Shown here piece after piece: positions 1 through 10,033 of a stretch of DNA of 64,000 nt. The stretch comes from Hydnum rufescens UP504 (Eukaryota; Basidiomycota; Agaricomycetes; Cantharellales; Hydnaceae), in contig MU128959.1 in NCBI GenBank assembly GCA_014904985.1, positions 195,080 through 259,079 on the forward strand. Direction: 5' to 3'. Under the pieces are notes generated by a model. It made no database searches and was not told the DNA's origin. It saw only the letters and a program-made list of their open reading frames with translations. Both the position numbers and the translations under genes were made by a program. Positions within the stretch are counted from its first letter, which is position 1. Each line of letters begins with the position of its first letter.

Positions 1-1792
1 AATTTACTTATAGACTTTAGTACGATTATCTCCTGACTCACTCTTCCGACAGACCCTAACTGATAATACCCCCTGTAGGCTATCTACTGTCTAAAAAGGA
101 GGGACGTGTCGGATCGCCTGAAAGACCTCTTTCAGCCCTTGGCGCTCTCAGCTACCGAAACTATTGGACCCTCGCTCTTATGACGTATCTGGAAACCGCA
201 CCAGATCACGTTACGTTAGAGAGTAAGTGTGTCAACATTTATAGAGATCCCATCCATCCGTGTACTTAATTTCAGGTTTAGACATTAGCAAAAGTACATC
301 TATGACGGTTCAGGATATCTTAACGACATTGAAGGAACAAAATATGATCATCGTGGACGATAGACTCTCCAGTCCTCATCCGCGTTCACCTGCGAGTGGC
401 AAAAACCGACCCCGAGGCCGGCCTCACTCTTCGTTTTCCCGCCGGCTTGCAACCCGAAAAGCACCCGCGAAAGAGGATAGCACATCCGAACTCATCCCTA
501 CATCGTACAAGATTCACTGGCGGAAGGAAGTTGTTGACGACTATCTAACGAAATGGAGGGCGAAGGGTTATCTGACATTGAAACCTAATCGACTGAAGTG
601 GACACCATATCTCCTCGCCCGAATTCCCAGGATGGAGCCGGCCGTTCCTCAGGTTGCCGCCACCGGTCACCTGTCTGTTATTCCTCAGCCAGAATCTACG
701 GGTGGGCCTTCAGTTCGTGGAGACAAGACACCGGTGAACCCGTCACGATCCGCGAGTCCTGAGGCCCCCACCAGCCCATCACGCTTAGCTCAAGATCTAG
801 CACAACTCGATGTCGTTACTCCAAAGAGTGCGAAATCTCGGGGTGCCATTGAGAATGATAAAGATGATGTCATTATTGATAATCATCTTCGATCGTCTCG
901 ACGGTTACGGCGGGATCCGACCGATGTCCCCCACCAGGGACCTCGCACTAGGACAACACGGAGTCAGAGTTCTCTACGGGGATCAGTGACATCTATAATA
1001 GATGATAGCGCACATCAGGATCCTGTACCGACACCAATTCCTCTCGACCAGGACTCTGCCACCTCGCTACCCCTTTCAAGGACGAGATCTAACGGTATTC
1101 AGCCAACGACACGTGTATCTCCACGAAAGAGGCGCCGTATCGAGTCATCACCTGACTCGTCCGGTCTCTCTGAACCTCCTACCACCCCCGAGCGATCTCT
1201 CAGTCCAGCGCCACTATCGCCCGTTAGGATTATGAATGGACATATTCATGGGAATGACCATGGATATCCTATACGGCACCACACACGCTCTGCTGTGCCA
1301 CGGTCTAGCTCGACGCACAGTAGTGCTATTCTAGCACATAGCACCAATGGCAATAGCAACGGCATTTCGTTAAGAGGCCGTAGAGTTTCTTCTCGTCTGA
1401 ATCACTCCAATCAACGCGGCCCATTCATACCCCTTCTCGATGACCCGGAAGAAGCACTACGGCTTGCAAAGAAAGCGCGTGCGACTGTACCTACCAGGCC
1501 CCCCAAAAAGGCCCATGTCCTCGCTATCCCTTTGTTGAAGGAAGATCAACTGGACACGGCGGAACAAGTCAGTTTTGCTATGAATGGTATCGAGCTTGAC
1601 TTTGTAGACCATGTTACGAATGGCACGACCCATCTCACCAATGGGTTTGCCTCCATCGAAGACGATCTTGGAGACCTGGATGCTGAAGGAGAAGAAGAAA
1701 TCCTCGACACTGTAAATGGCGGAGTCGAAGTTGGGGATGAAGATGCCGAAGGAGAGGAGGATTTGGACGCCGAGGGCGAGCCCGAGCTATAG
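1..1792 (+). CDS. MYST-family histone acetyltransferase, 3' part (Sas3/Mst2-like)
   Basis: C-terminal part of a MYST lysine acetyltransferase; the 5' part lies outside the window. Exons that keep frame are 1-19, 79-222 and 276-1792, with GT-AG introns of 59 and 53 bp. The joined exons read LLIDFS, then [16 protein letters not shown] and a YRNYW segment, which is the conserved acetyl-CoA/catalytic-domain end of MYST enzymes. The next segment has [13 protein letters not shown] and ends with [10 protein letters not shown], the usual end of the catalytic domain. After it comes a tail of about 400 residues rich in Ser/Pro/Arg, ending in an acidic stretch in which DAEGE occurs three times. A long acidic tail is more typical of Sas3/Mst2 (NuA3-type, histone H3) enzymes than of Esa1, which is short; that subfamily assignment is inference. 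These enzymes act in the nucleus on histone tails. Confidence 0.9.
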
Positions 1793-3071
1793 GTCCGGCT
1801 GTAGATGGTCACTTGTATTTTTGATGAAACTACTTTACCTTATCAGCGTCAATACTGTATATCGATCTTGTTTAGCTTACGAACGATCCCCGCTGGACAT
1901 GTAACTAGTTGGGGCTTGGGTACTATTGGAATTCCACGCATGGCCCTCCATGAGCGTTGGAGCATTAGAGAGATCAAGTTCTCAGGAAGGAGATAGCTCG
2001 TACCCTTAGTAATTCATGTTCAAACTTGGACAGGGGAGGAGGGACCCATACAAATCTTTCCATCTTCGCATGATCATGGCTGTGGTACCGTAACAAACTT
2101 AAGTCCAAGCAGGATTAACCGAATGCTCCAATTTGAAGCAAAACGGGGACATGCCTTCTTGGAAATGAACTTAAGGTCGCAGGTACCTATGCAGGGAGAC
2201 TGAAGTGGTGGAGTGGTTGCTAGGCGTCCCAGTTCCCCTTCCAGTTCGAAATGCGAAGCCTCTTTGTATCCAGCCACAAAATGGATAACGTGGGGACGAA
2301 AGGGACTGGTGCGGCCTTCATGCTGCATTCCTGCCAATCATCTTCAAGGAACAGCGAAGTCACGTCTAACAACTGCAGAACCACAATGTCAGCGATCGCC
2401 GAGTCGATCTCGACAGTTGTGGAGGACCCCAATACTAGAGACACATCCAGGCTATATGAAATGGTTTTGATTGCAGTATGAAGTCTGGAGAGATACAAAA
2501 GAAATAGACAGCAGATACGAACTGGATACTTGCACTATGGCACACTCAAGATGGGTCGAGGTCAATCAGCTTCTTTCGAGGAATAGACCTGGAGTGTGGT
2601 CAGACGATTGAGACGCTGCCACTCCGAATGCATCACAGATAAGGACTTCACAAGATCGAGTAAATTCGGGGATCCGCATCAAGGTTGTCAGCAATATTCC
2701 ACGATGGTACCCTAAACGACTGTTCGAGACCAGGGAGACAACCAGGATCATCCTGGAGAGAAGACGAAATATAAGCCACAAGTACAGCGGGGAAACCCGC
2801 ATTTGTACTATATCCAACAAACGTGAGCAGCTACAGCATGATTTCAGTAACACCGTATCCGTTTCTGTGCACTTCTCAATCGTGACATCTGGATCTCCTT
2901 GCTGCCTCCTACACCAGAGGCAGTCACGGTGGCACAACGGACACAGCCTGAGAAGCAAGTGAGTCAGCGGAAGACACTGTTGCCTCGTTTCAGGATGTCG
3001 TAGTTGTCTCGGAAGTCATGTGACATCGGCAGGTTCCGTTGCGATCGTCACTGCGCCGCCGGAAGTGAAAG
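1793..3071. other. intergenic stretch, possible weak minus-strand ORFs
   Basis: No gene can be supported here. Minus-strand open frames at 2220-2498 and 2566-2958 (the second with a CPLCHRDCLWC segment) have no recognisable domain and no convincing splice joins, and the plus strand is closed. The region must hold the 3' end of the MYST transcript and the promoter of VPS45. A small lineage-specific minus-strand gene cannot be excluded. Confidence 0.3.
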
Positions 3072-5434
3072 ATGGACGTGTTGCACGCTGTCCAAACGTA
3101 TGCGATCAAGATGGTATCAAGCCCTTCAGCTATAAAAGTTCTGCTCCTAGACTTGCATACCACCCCTATTATTTCGCTCGCATGCACCCAGTCTGACCTC
3201 TTAACGCATCAAGTATATCTCACCGACCGTATCGACAACAATCGCCGGGATCGAATGCCCCACCTCAAATGCGTTTGTTTTTTGTCTCCGAGCGAAGACA
3301 GCCTCGAAGCTGTCCGGAGAGAGTTGTGTGAGCCCAAGTATGGAGAATATTATCTCTGTAGGCACTATTCTGCCTGTGCGCCCGTCATCAATAAACTTAT
3401 CTCGTGCAAAGGAAGATTTCAGTAATGTCTTATCCAAATCGTCTATTGAGCAGCTTGCAGAAGCGGATTCGTACGAACTCGTTCGCGAAATACAAGAATT
3501 CTTTGCCGATTACTCCCCTCTCCTTCCGTATCTATTCTCTCTGAATCACATTCCATCACCGAACGCACCATTGTACGGGTCATCATCAACATCTTGGGAT
3601 CCTGAAGCTCTCAAGAGAAGTGTACATGGCATTGCCGCTGTACTTCTTAGCCTCAAGAAAAAGCCCGTCATTCGATACGAGAGAATGAGTGTAATGGCAC
3701 GAAAGCTTGGCTCGGAAATTAAAGTACGATTGACATCTTGTTCCCCCGTGATTCCTAGTTTTGAAATTCAGTCACTCCAGAAATTTACGGAGGATCATGC
3801 ATCACTATTCGATTTCCGACCAACACAAACTGCACCCCTGCTTCTCATTTTGGACAGGCTCAATGATCCTGTCACCCCTTTACTGTCCCAGTGGACGTAT
3901 CAAGCGATGGTTCACGAGCTACTTGGAATAGTGAACGGACGAGTGGATCTCTCTACAGTACCCGACGTGCAGAAGGAACTACAAGTGTGTTTATATTCAC
4001 CATTAGCATGTCCTCCTTTCATTGAATCCAATACGTTCTTGAGGAAATCACATTATCGCCGCAGACAGACCCGTTCTATCAGCGGCACCTTCTCTCAAAT
4101 TTTGGAGATCTCGGTGAGGCTCTCAAGGCATACGTAGACTCTTATCAGACCAAGACAGCTACATCGACCGTGATTCAAACCGTTGCGGACATGAAACGCT
4201 TTGTCGAAGAATACCCTGAATTCCGCAAACTCGGCGGGAACGTGAGCAAACATGTCGCTCTCGTGGGAGAACTATCGCGGCTCGTCGGACGGGACAACCT
4301 ACTCCAGATCAGTGAGACCGAGCAGAATCTCGTGGGGGCGGGCGGGGGGCATTCGAACGATCTCAAGACTGTACAGACACTCATCGCCTCGAACATACCG
4401 CCCGTGAATAAATTGCGCCTCGCTATGCTTTACGCACTTCGATATCAGAAGAATAATAGCAATGCAATTTCGAGCGTGGTAGATTTATTGGTGAAACATG
4501 GGCTAAAGGAGGACGAAGCCAAGGTATCGTTTGCCCTTATAATTCCGATGTTTGATAAACAGCTTACGCTGAGGGGAGCTTGTCTACGTTGTTCTGCATC
4601 TCGCGGGAGCCGATCAACGGCAAGGCGACCTGTTCTCGGATGAGAACATCTTCTCTCGAGGAAGAAGTGCCCTCAAGGGCCTCCAGGTATGGGTCACATC
4701 TTTCCTTTAGATGGTCATCGTATTTTAAACATTGCAATGCAAGGGGGTGGAGAATGTCTACACCCAGCATAAACCACATTTCCTCCAGATGCTGGAGCCA
4801 CTGCTGAAGGGCCGCTTGAAGGATACGAACTACCCTTTCATTGATCCTCCAACTACTCCAGCATCAGGGATATCTACGCCATCGAGCGCCGCGAACAACG
4901 CAACAACGCAACGGTATGTTGATCCCACTAGCACTTGATCCTATTAATGCCACTCACGATGTGTGATCGCAGGCCACAGGACGTGATCATATTCATGGTT
5001 GGAGGAGCGACCTATGAGGAAGCCAGGGCCGTGGCCAAGTTGAATACCGACGCTGGGTCTGGTACAAGGATTCTCCTTGGGGGCACATGTGTGCACAATT
5101 CATCAAGGTTCAGTTTTGCGCTGCTCTGGTGTACGTTCAGCTGTTCACTAGAGATTCCCATTTTAGCTTCCTGCATCACCTTCAGTCCGCGGTCCCAGCA
5201 TTATCGTCTACGGTGAATTCGGTGCCCGTATTATCACCCTCGGCTGCGAATCCGTCATCTCCCTCATTGAACCTGCAACTGGGTGGAATACAGGTAAGCA
5301 TGGGTGGGCCCGGGGGAACGGGTGTGTACCGAACTCCTGGCGAGGGTGGTATCGCTGTCCAAGCGGATGGGATACGCGACGGGGTGATGAATCTTTTCGG
5401 CAAAGTGAAGCAGAACGTGGAACGTCTAACCTAA
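3072..5434 (+). CDS. VPS45: Vacuolar protein sorting protein Vps45 (Sec1/Munc18 family)
   Basis: Sec1/Munc18-like protein that binds the endosomal/TGN syntaxin Tlg2 and guides SNARE assembly in Golgi-to-endosome/vacuole traffic. Seven exons keep one frame: 3072-3357, 3416-3984, 4044-4523, 4579-4686, 4744-4913, 4973-5107 and 5167-5434, with introns of 55-60 bp. They encode about 671 residues, slightly longer than yeast Vps45. Conserved blocks in order: N-terminal MDVLHAVQTY and KVLLLD, YLTDRIDN, the spliced PKYGEYYLYFSN, LAEADSYELVREIQEFFADY, LLLILDRLNDPVTPLLSQWTYQAMVHE split by residues typical of domain 3, then KHVALVGELSRLV, and QDVIIFMVGGATYEEA near the end. The start ATG gives the exact N-terminal block of the family. 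A Gly/Pro-rich insert follows before the end FGKVKQNVERLT. No frame break was needed. Confidence 0.96.
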
Positions 5435-5918
5435 CATAGACTGGGTGCAATTTTATTTTAACGAATTCTCACACATGGAATTGTAATGCGGTCGAAATGC
5501 TGGTGCCAACGGGGCCGCAACGCAGATATGAGACTATCGAGATTACGGCGCCGGGCGGTGCTTGAGGCAAGATACCAAGTATGAAAGAATTGGTAGAGTG
5601 CTTCAGTTCAGCGACTGATCAACTGCTCAACAATTTTGTAACACTAACACGCGCAACGATGATCATGAACCAATGACTCTATTTTCAACAATATTGCACG
5701 CTGGAGATCTACTCAAACTGCTATGCGGGCACCAGAGCTCCCAAACAGATCGAATGAACAAAGGAAGGAGACGCTGCAGAAGGGTCCCGCCAGTTGTCGC
5801 AATTCGTGAAGGAATTGTCCCTCCCTCCTTCCTCTCACTCGCATAGGGCCTCAATTCATAGACATGGTTGGGCAAAAAAGAAAGCCTGGAAAGCCTGCGA
5901 GCCCAAGAAATGTCAAAA
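5435..5918. other. VPS45 3' flank to tRNA, no gene seen
   Basis: About 480 bp between the VPS45 stop and the tRNA. Open frames are short and without recognisable motifs. It should contain the VPS45 3' UTR and, on the minus strand, the downstream terminator of the tRNA. The sequence past the tRNA 3' end on that strand begins CTTTTGAC, a four-T run that could serve as a Pol III stop. Confidence 0.4.
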
Positions 5919-6004
5919 GGGTCTTGCCGCGAATCGAACGCGGGGCCTCACCCATATGGTTCACTAGACCCTAAGGGTGAATCATACCTCTAGACCACAA
6001 GACC
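5919..6004 (-). tRNA. tRNA-Pro(AGG) with 14-nt intron
   Basis: Read on the minus strand the 86 nt fold as a tRNA. The acceptor stem GGTCTTG pairs with CAAGACC, there is a D-arm with TGGTCTAGAGGTATGA, and the T-loop is GTTCGATTC. The anticodon stem CACCC/GGGTG encloses loop TTAGGG plus a 14-nt intron at 5955-5968 placed one base 3' of the anticodon, the standard position. The anticodon AGG lies at 5970-5972 (complement), reading CCN proline codons after A-to-I editing. The mature tRNA would be 72 nt. The internal A and B boxes act as the RNA polymerase III promoter. Confidence 0.95.
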
Positions 6005-6100
6005 TTGTTGCATCTCCAGCAGAAATTTGCAATCAACAACCGCTGACTGCGGGAGTTAATACGCATCACTCTACTAATACGGGGTTTTTATGATAGATGA

Positions 6101-6127
6101 GCTAGTTTTTGCTAGCGTAACGCGAGA
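6101..6127. repeat. left inverted terminal sequence of DIRS-like element
   Basis: GCTAGTTTTTGC followed by GCGAGATA matches the reverse complement of 11710-11736, with small differences between the boxes. TGCTGGATGAG recurs about 50 bp further in on this side and almost immediately on the other. This is the main evidence for the element's outer limits. Confidence 0.65.
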
Positions 6128-6484
6128 TAGGCTCGAGTTATGATGTCTGCTCCGCGGACTGAAACTCCTCGCCAATGCTGGATGAGATGAGCTCAGTGTC
6201 TCTTACTGCGTGTGGGCGGAGAAGTCCGAAGGACGCCGAATTCTCATCAATTCAGGCAGCGCTGAAGCCTTAGCCTCGAGAGAAGCTGGACTGAAGAATA
6301 GGCTTACAGCGTGTACTTCGGGCTCTCGGAGCGTGGGAAAGACAAGCTGCAATGACTATGCAACCCATAAACGCGCAGCCAACGGCGTGCCATAGTCATG
6401 CTTGTGAGTCCGAACACGCAAGGCTATCGCCCACACAGCGCGCATGTGGCAGCGCGACAAGCACCATTGAGTGTAAATAAGATG

Positions 6485-7873
6485 TCATAGACCAACTGAA
6501 AATAGAGGAGACGAAAGGAAACTTGATAGGGGATCTGAATCTGGCGGATTACCATCTGACGGCATACTCGAGGCCGATGGGCCCAAACTCTCTTGGCCTA
6601 ATGCCACAGTAACCCTCCTCATCTCATTCCGCAGCAGCACCGGTGTACCGCGAATGTAGACTTGCCAGGCATCTGATTTCCAGCGACCTGCTATCTTAAC
6701 CCACTCATGGGAGACACCCCGCAGCAGTAACTCAGTGCATCCTCCAATGCGAAAACTATGCCCAGAAACCTCTGCGCAGCCTGAGGCATCCCACACCTGT
6801 CTGCAGCATGCCATAAAGACCCTCTTCACCATTGGCAAGACCTGGCCACTCGAACTGTCCGGGTACGCAAACAAATGACCCGTGCTGGGAATCGCGGAGT
6901 TGAGATGAAGGTGATTGAGGAGTGCCTCAACTGGGCAAGTCGAACGGGCGCTGTCATCAGTGATGTGAGAGAGGACGATAGTCGTGCCGACGTGCTTAGC
7001 CATCTTCGTCCATGGAATGTGAAAGTCAGCACCATGCGCAACACCTGCCTCCACTGTGAAAACTGGCAGAGGATGGCGCTTCACGCGCTTGTCCTGATCC
7101 TCTTGTTTCTCCTTCGTGGATCTCACAGTCAACTCACCCAGGCGGGCCACACCCCAGAAGGCGCAGCAAGCAACTGCATATACTGCAGTGTCAAAGCCAC
7201 TGTTGCAGACATCAAGGCCGCAACGCAACATGATGAGGTGCTGGACAGTCACTGGCAGGTGAGGGGCACGAGTCGTGGCGGCTGGGGCTGCAGCAGATAC
7301 ACTGTGACGGATCCCCCGTACGAGGTCATCTGCCCTGGGGTCACCATACCATGGGACGTCCTGGGCGATGTGCCATGCCCGGATACCTGACATAGCAGAT
7401 GAGAAACTTGATGAACCGATGGTGCCACGGTGGGAAGCCATGAAAAGGAGGAGCCACTGGCGAGAGGCAGGAAGTCTAAGCTCGGGGGCAACATTATGCT
7501 CGTCGCAGAAGGAAATCCACTTTTTGATACCACTACCATAGCCAATCTTAGTGTCTGTGGACCACTGGGCAGCAATGGCATTATCGTACTTCATGAGGAG
7601 AAGGGGCGGGGTACTCTGGACTAACTGGAGACGACGTTCTAAGGCAAAAGCTGAGGTCCAAAAGAATAATCGCTCGCCAGCGAGCACCTGGGGGGTAAAG
7701 AATGTTGTTGGGATTGATCTGGGGGCCAGTGGCGCGGGGCTTATTGCCAAACTTTGTCTGCAGAGCGAGGCGTGGAAAGAGAGAAGCAGCAGTGCCAGCC
7801 GACGACAATGATGAACTCCCTTCTCGCTGAGCGGACGTGCCTTCACCTGAAAGCACAGACGGTACAGTATCAC
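6485..7873 (-). CDS. tyrosine recombinase (YR) of the DIRS element
   Basis: Phage-integrase-like tyrosine recombinase that would circularise or insert the cDNA. The frame is open from 7873, where only a non-ATG codon is available; the first well-placed ATG is at 7594, giving about 369 residues starting MKYDNAIAAQW. An N-terminal SAM-like core-binding region (TKIGYGSGIKKWISFC) precedes the catalytic part. Catalytic residues visible are the box I Arg in WGVARLGELTV, the box II HSFRIGG (HxxR) and the nucleophile Tyr in DAWQVYIRG. A Ser-rich tail follows. No premature stop is present, so this domain looks intact although gag is split. Confidence 0.88.
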   Translation of the reverse strand: MILYRLCFQVKARPLSEKGVHHCRRLALLLLSFHASLCRQSLAISPAPLAPRSIPTTFFTPQVLAGERLFFWTSAFALERRLQLVQSTPPLLLMKYDNAIAAQWSTDTKIGYGSGIKKWISFCDEHNVAPELRLPASRQWLLLFMASHRGTIGSSSFSSAMSGIRAWHIAQDVPWYGDPRADDLVRGIRHSVSAAAPAATTRAPHLPVTVQHLIMLRCGLDVCNSGFDTAVYAVACCAFWGVARLGELTVRSTKEKQEDQDKRVKRHPLPVFTVEAGVAHGADFHIPWTKMAKHVGTTIVLSHITDDSARSTCPVEALLNHLHLNSAIPSTGHLFAYPDSSSGQVLPMVKRVFMACCRQVWDASGCAEVSGHSFRIGGCTELLLRGVSHEWVKIAGRWKSDAWQVYIRGTPVLLRNEMRRVTVALGQESLGPSASSMPSDGNPPDSDPLSSFLSSPLFSVGL

Positions 7874-10033
7874 TATAACTCATGCTCAAGCAGAAATGGC
7901 ACGAGTTCGATTGGAGTGTCGAACAGACGTGGAAGCCGAGAAAGGGGGTGCAAAGCCATGGTGTCTCCACGCGAGACGGCGTCTGCAATGTTGTGTTCAG
8001 ACCTGACATACCTGATGTCGATGTCAAAGTCATTTTGAAGAATGAGGGCATAAGTGCGCTTGATCGACTCGTTCGTCTGTGGATTGGACCCACGCCCACG
8101 CCTGTATTGACCAATCGAGCCTTGATTGTCAGAGTGCACGATAACAAGAGAGCTTGTGATCCCGAGTCCATGGATGTGTCGGATGGCAAATTCCAGCGCA
8201 ATACTCTCTGCCCAGCCAATGTCTCGACGCTCACACTTCCAGCCTGGCCTGAGCTTCCAGGCGCGCCATAGGCCACTGACACTAAGTCCGATGCCCCAAC
8301 TTGTGGAGGCATCAACCCAGATATCCAGATCAACCGTCAGCCAAGTAGCGAGTGAACGAAAAACACCAGGAATCGAGAGGAGATGTTGCCAGTACTTGAG
8401 GTCAGTAATTATAGCCGAGCTGGGATGCAGATGGACGAAACGGCTGCTGACATTGCCAAATCTCATCAAGAAGGCCTGGAGAGCGGGGAGATAGGGTCGG
8501 CCATCATGATAGATGAAAGCCACATGCACGAGTGTGCCATTCAGCTTCTGCGCATCGTGCAAGGTCACACCGCTGCCTGAACCACCTCTGCTAGCATCGG
8601 ACAGGAAATGATCAATTCGAGCCAGGTACTTGGTGCGCTTCCGCTCAGGTAATGAGACCACTTTTGCCTCCAGATCCCAGAGGAAACCGATATACTTCAC
8701 AATGCTTGAAAAGTCAACAAGCTTGAGTGGGTTAATCGGCCAGCCAAACCGCTGCATCTCGTCCAAGATCTGAGCAAGGGTCACACTGTACGCCCAGCCA
8801 CTTTCTGTCGAGCCGGAGATCGGTATACGAACTGGGATAATGTCATCGACCCACTTGGCGATGAAAGCAACATTGAGCCGGTGCATTACGACATCAAGGG
8901 TAGCATCCAAGGCCTCGCCCAAGTTGCCACCAGCAGAACGTAAACCGAAGGGGTGAAACAGGTCAATAGTTATTCCTTTCCGCACTGCGACGGCCATAAA
9001 AGGGACATGTGCTGCCAGTGTCTTGAGACATCGATATGCCGCCTCAATATCTATCTGAGCACCCTGGGCACCTGGGGGGGCATTCGTCACCTGAACCCGA
9101 AGGAAAAGGGCCAAGCACTGTGAGCCTGCTGACTCTGACATTCTGTGACCAGTGAAACCATGAAGCAAGAAGGAAGGCTGGGAACACATAAGGAGGGGGG
9201 GACTACATGGCTGTCAACGCATGTCACTGTGACTGCCTTCTGCCGCATTCCGCTAAGCAGGTATCCATGCACATCACTGTGAGTGCCTTCTGCCGCGTTC
9301 CGCTAAGCAGGTATCCATGCATGCCACTGTGACTGCCTTCTGCCGCATTCCGCTAAGCAGGTATCCATGCACATCACCGTGAGTGCCTTCCGCCGCATTC
9401 CGCTAAGCAGGTATCCATGCGCATCACTGTGATGGCCTTCTGCAGCATCTTGCTAAGCAGGTACCCAAGCACATCATCTTGATGGCCATCCACCGCATCG
9501 TGCAGGTAGGGAAACACCAAGACCAATGGAAGAAAGAAGGGGGGTGGGGGGGGGGGAGGGGCATATAGAGTTCAGAAGCAGCAGTACTCACCCAGCTAGC
9601 AAACATCTGAGATGTTGTCCACCTGCAAGTATAGTCGGCTTTGTCGATGTGGCCATTAATCGAGGTGCCATCAGCATATCTGAATGACATGTCACGGACA
9701 ATGCGCATCTTGTCCGAGTCCGGCTTTGGAACCAGCCCGATGGGTGATGTCACAAAATGGCCAGAGACGAAGGCAGTTGCATCATCCACAGACATGGGGC
9801 CCACCATCCTCCCCAGCTGAATCTCTTCGTCGTAATATTTCTCAATGATTTGGAGATCCTCATCAGACCGAGCATGGTTTCGCGGAATGTATGTATTAAG
9901 GAGAGTAGGCATCTTCTTACCAATGTCAAAGCCATTGCGGATTTTGTGAGCAAGGTTAGGGTAACGACTGGTAATGCCACATGCGGCCAGCACATTGGCA
10001 AAATAATTAGCGATCAGTGGAGATTGGGATGCC
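7873..10033 (-). CDS. reverse transcriptase - RNase H of the DIRS element, with intron
   Basis: Two exons in one frame: the upstream exon ends at 9592 (its frame stays open back through the gag region) and the downstream exon runs 9090-7873. They are joined across a 501-bp intron (9091-9591) with GTGAGT donor and CAG acceptor, phase 0. RT blocks include SPIGLVPKPDSDKMRIVRD and then NAPPGAQGAQIDIEAAYR, the active-site-A aspartate segment, which is split from its upstream partner by the intron. The catalytic block is AKWVDDIIPV. RNase H has DIWVDASTSWGIGLSV, the WAESIALEFA glutamate helix, VHSDNQGSIGQY, and EHNIADAVSRG. The frame differs from gag by one base, so expression from a common RNA would need recoding or a separate start. 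The stop codon overlaps the start of the recombinase frame. Confidence 0.85.
9217..9507. repeat. 50-bp minisatellite inside the RT intron
   Basis: About five and a half tandem copies of a 50-bp unit (plus strand: GCAGGTATCCATGCACATCA, then a CTGTGAGTGCCTTC part, then GCCGCATTCCGCTAA). Four central copies differ at only one to three positions; the right-hand copies are more diverged. The array and a neighbouring G-run (9538-9560) lie wholly within the predicted 501-bp intron. Fifty is not a multiple of three, so the array would break the RT frame if it were not removed. Confidence 0.9.

Noticed and set aside
6875..7390. 171-codon plus-strand frame
   Set aside because: It is antisense to the tyrosine recombinase.
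9217..9507. CRISPR-like regular repeat array
   Set aside because: The 50-bp units are directly adjacent with no unique spacers, and the genome is eukaryotic with introns; it is a minisatellite.
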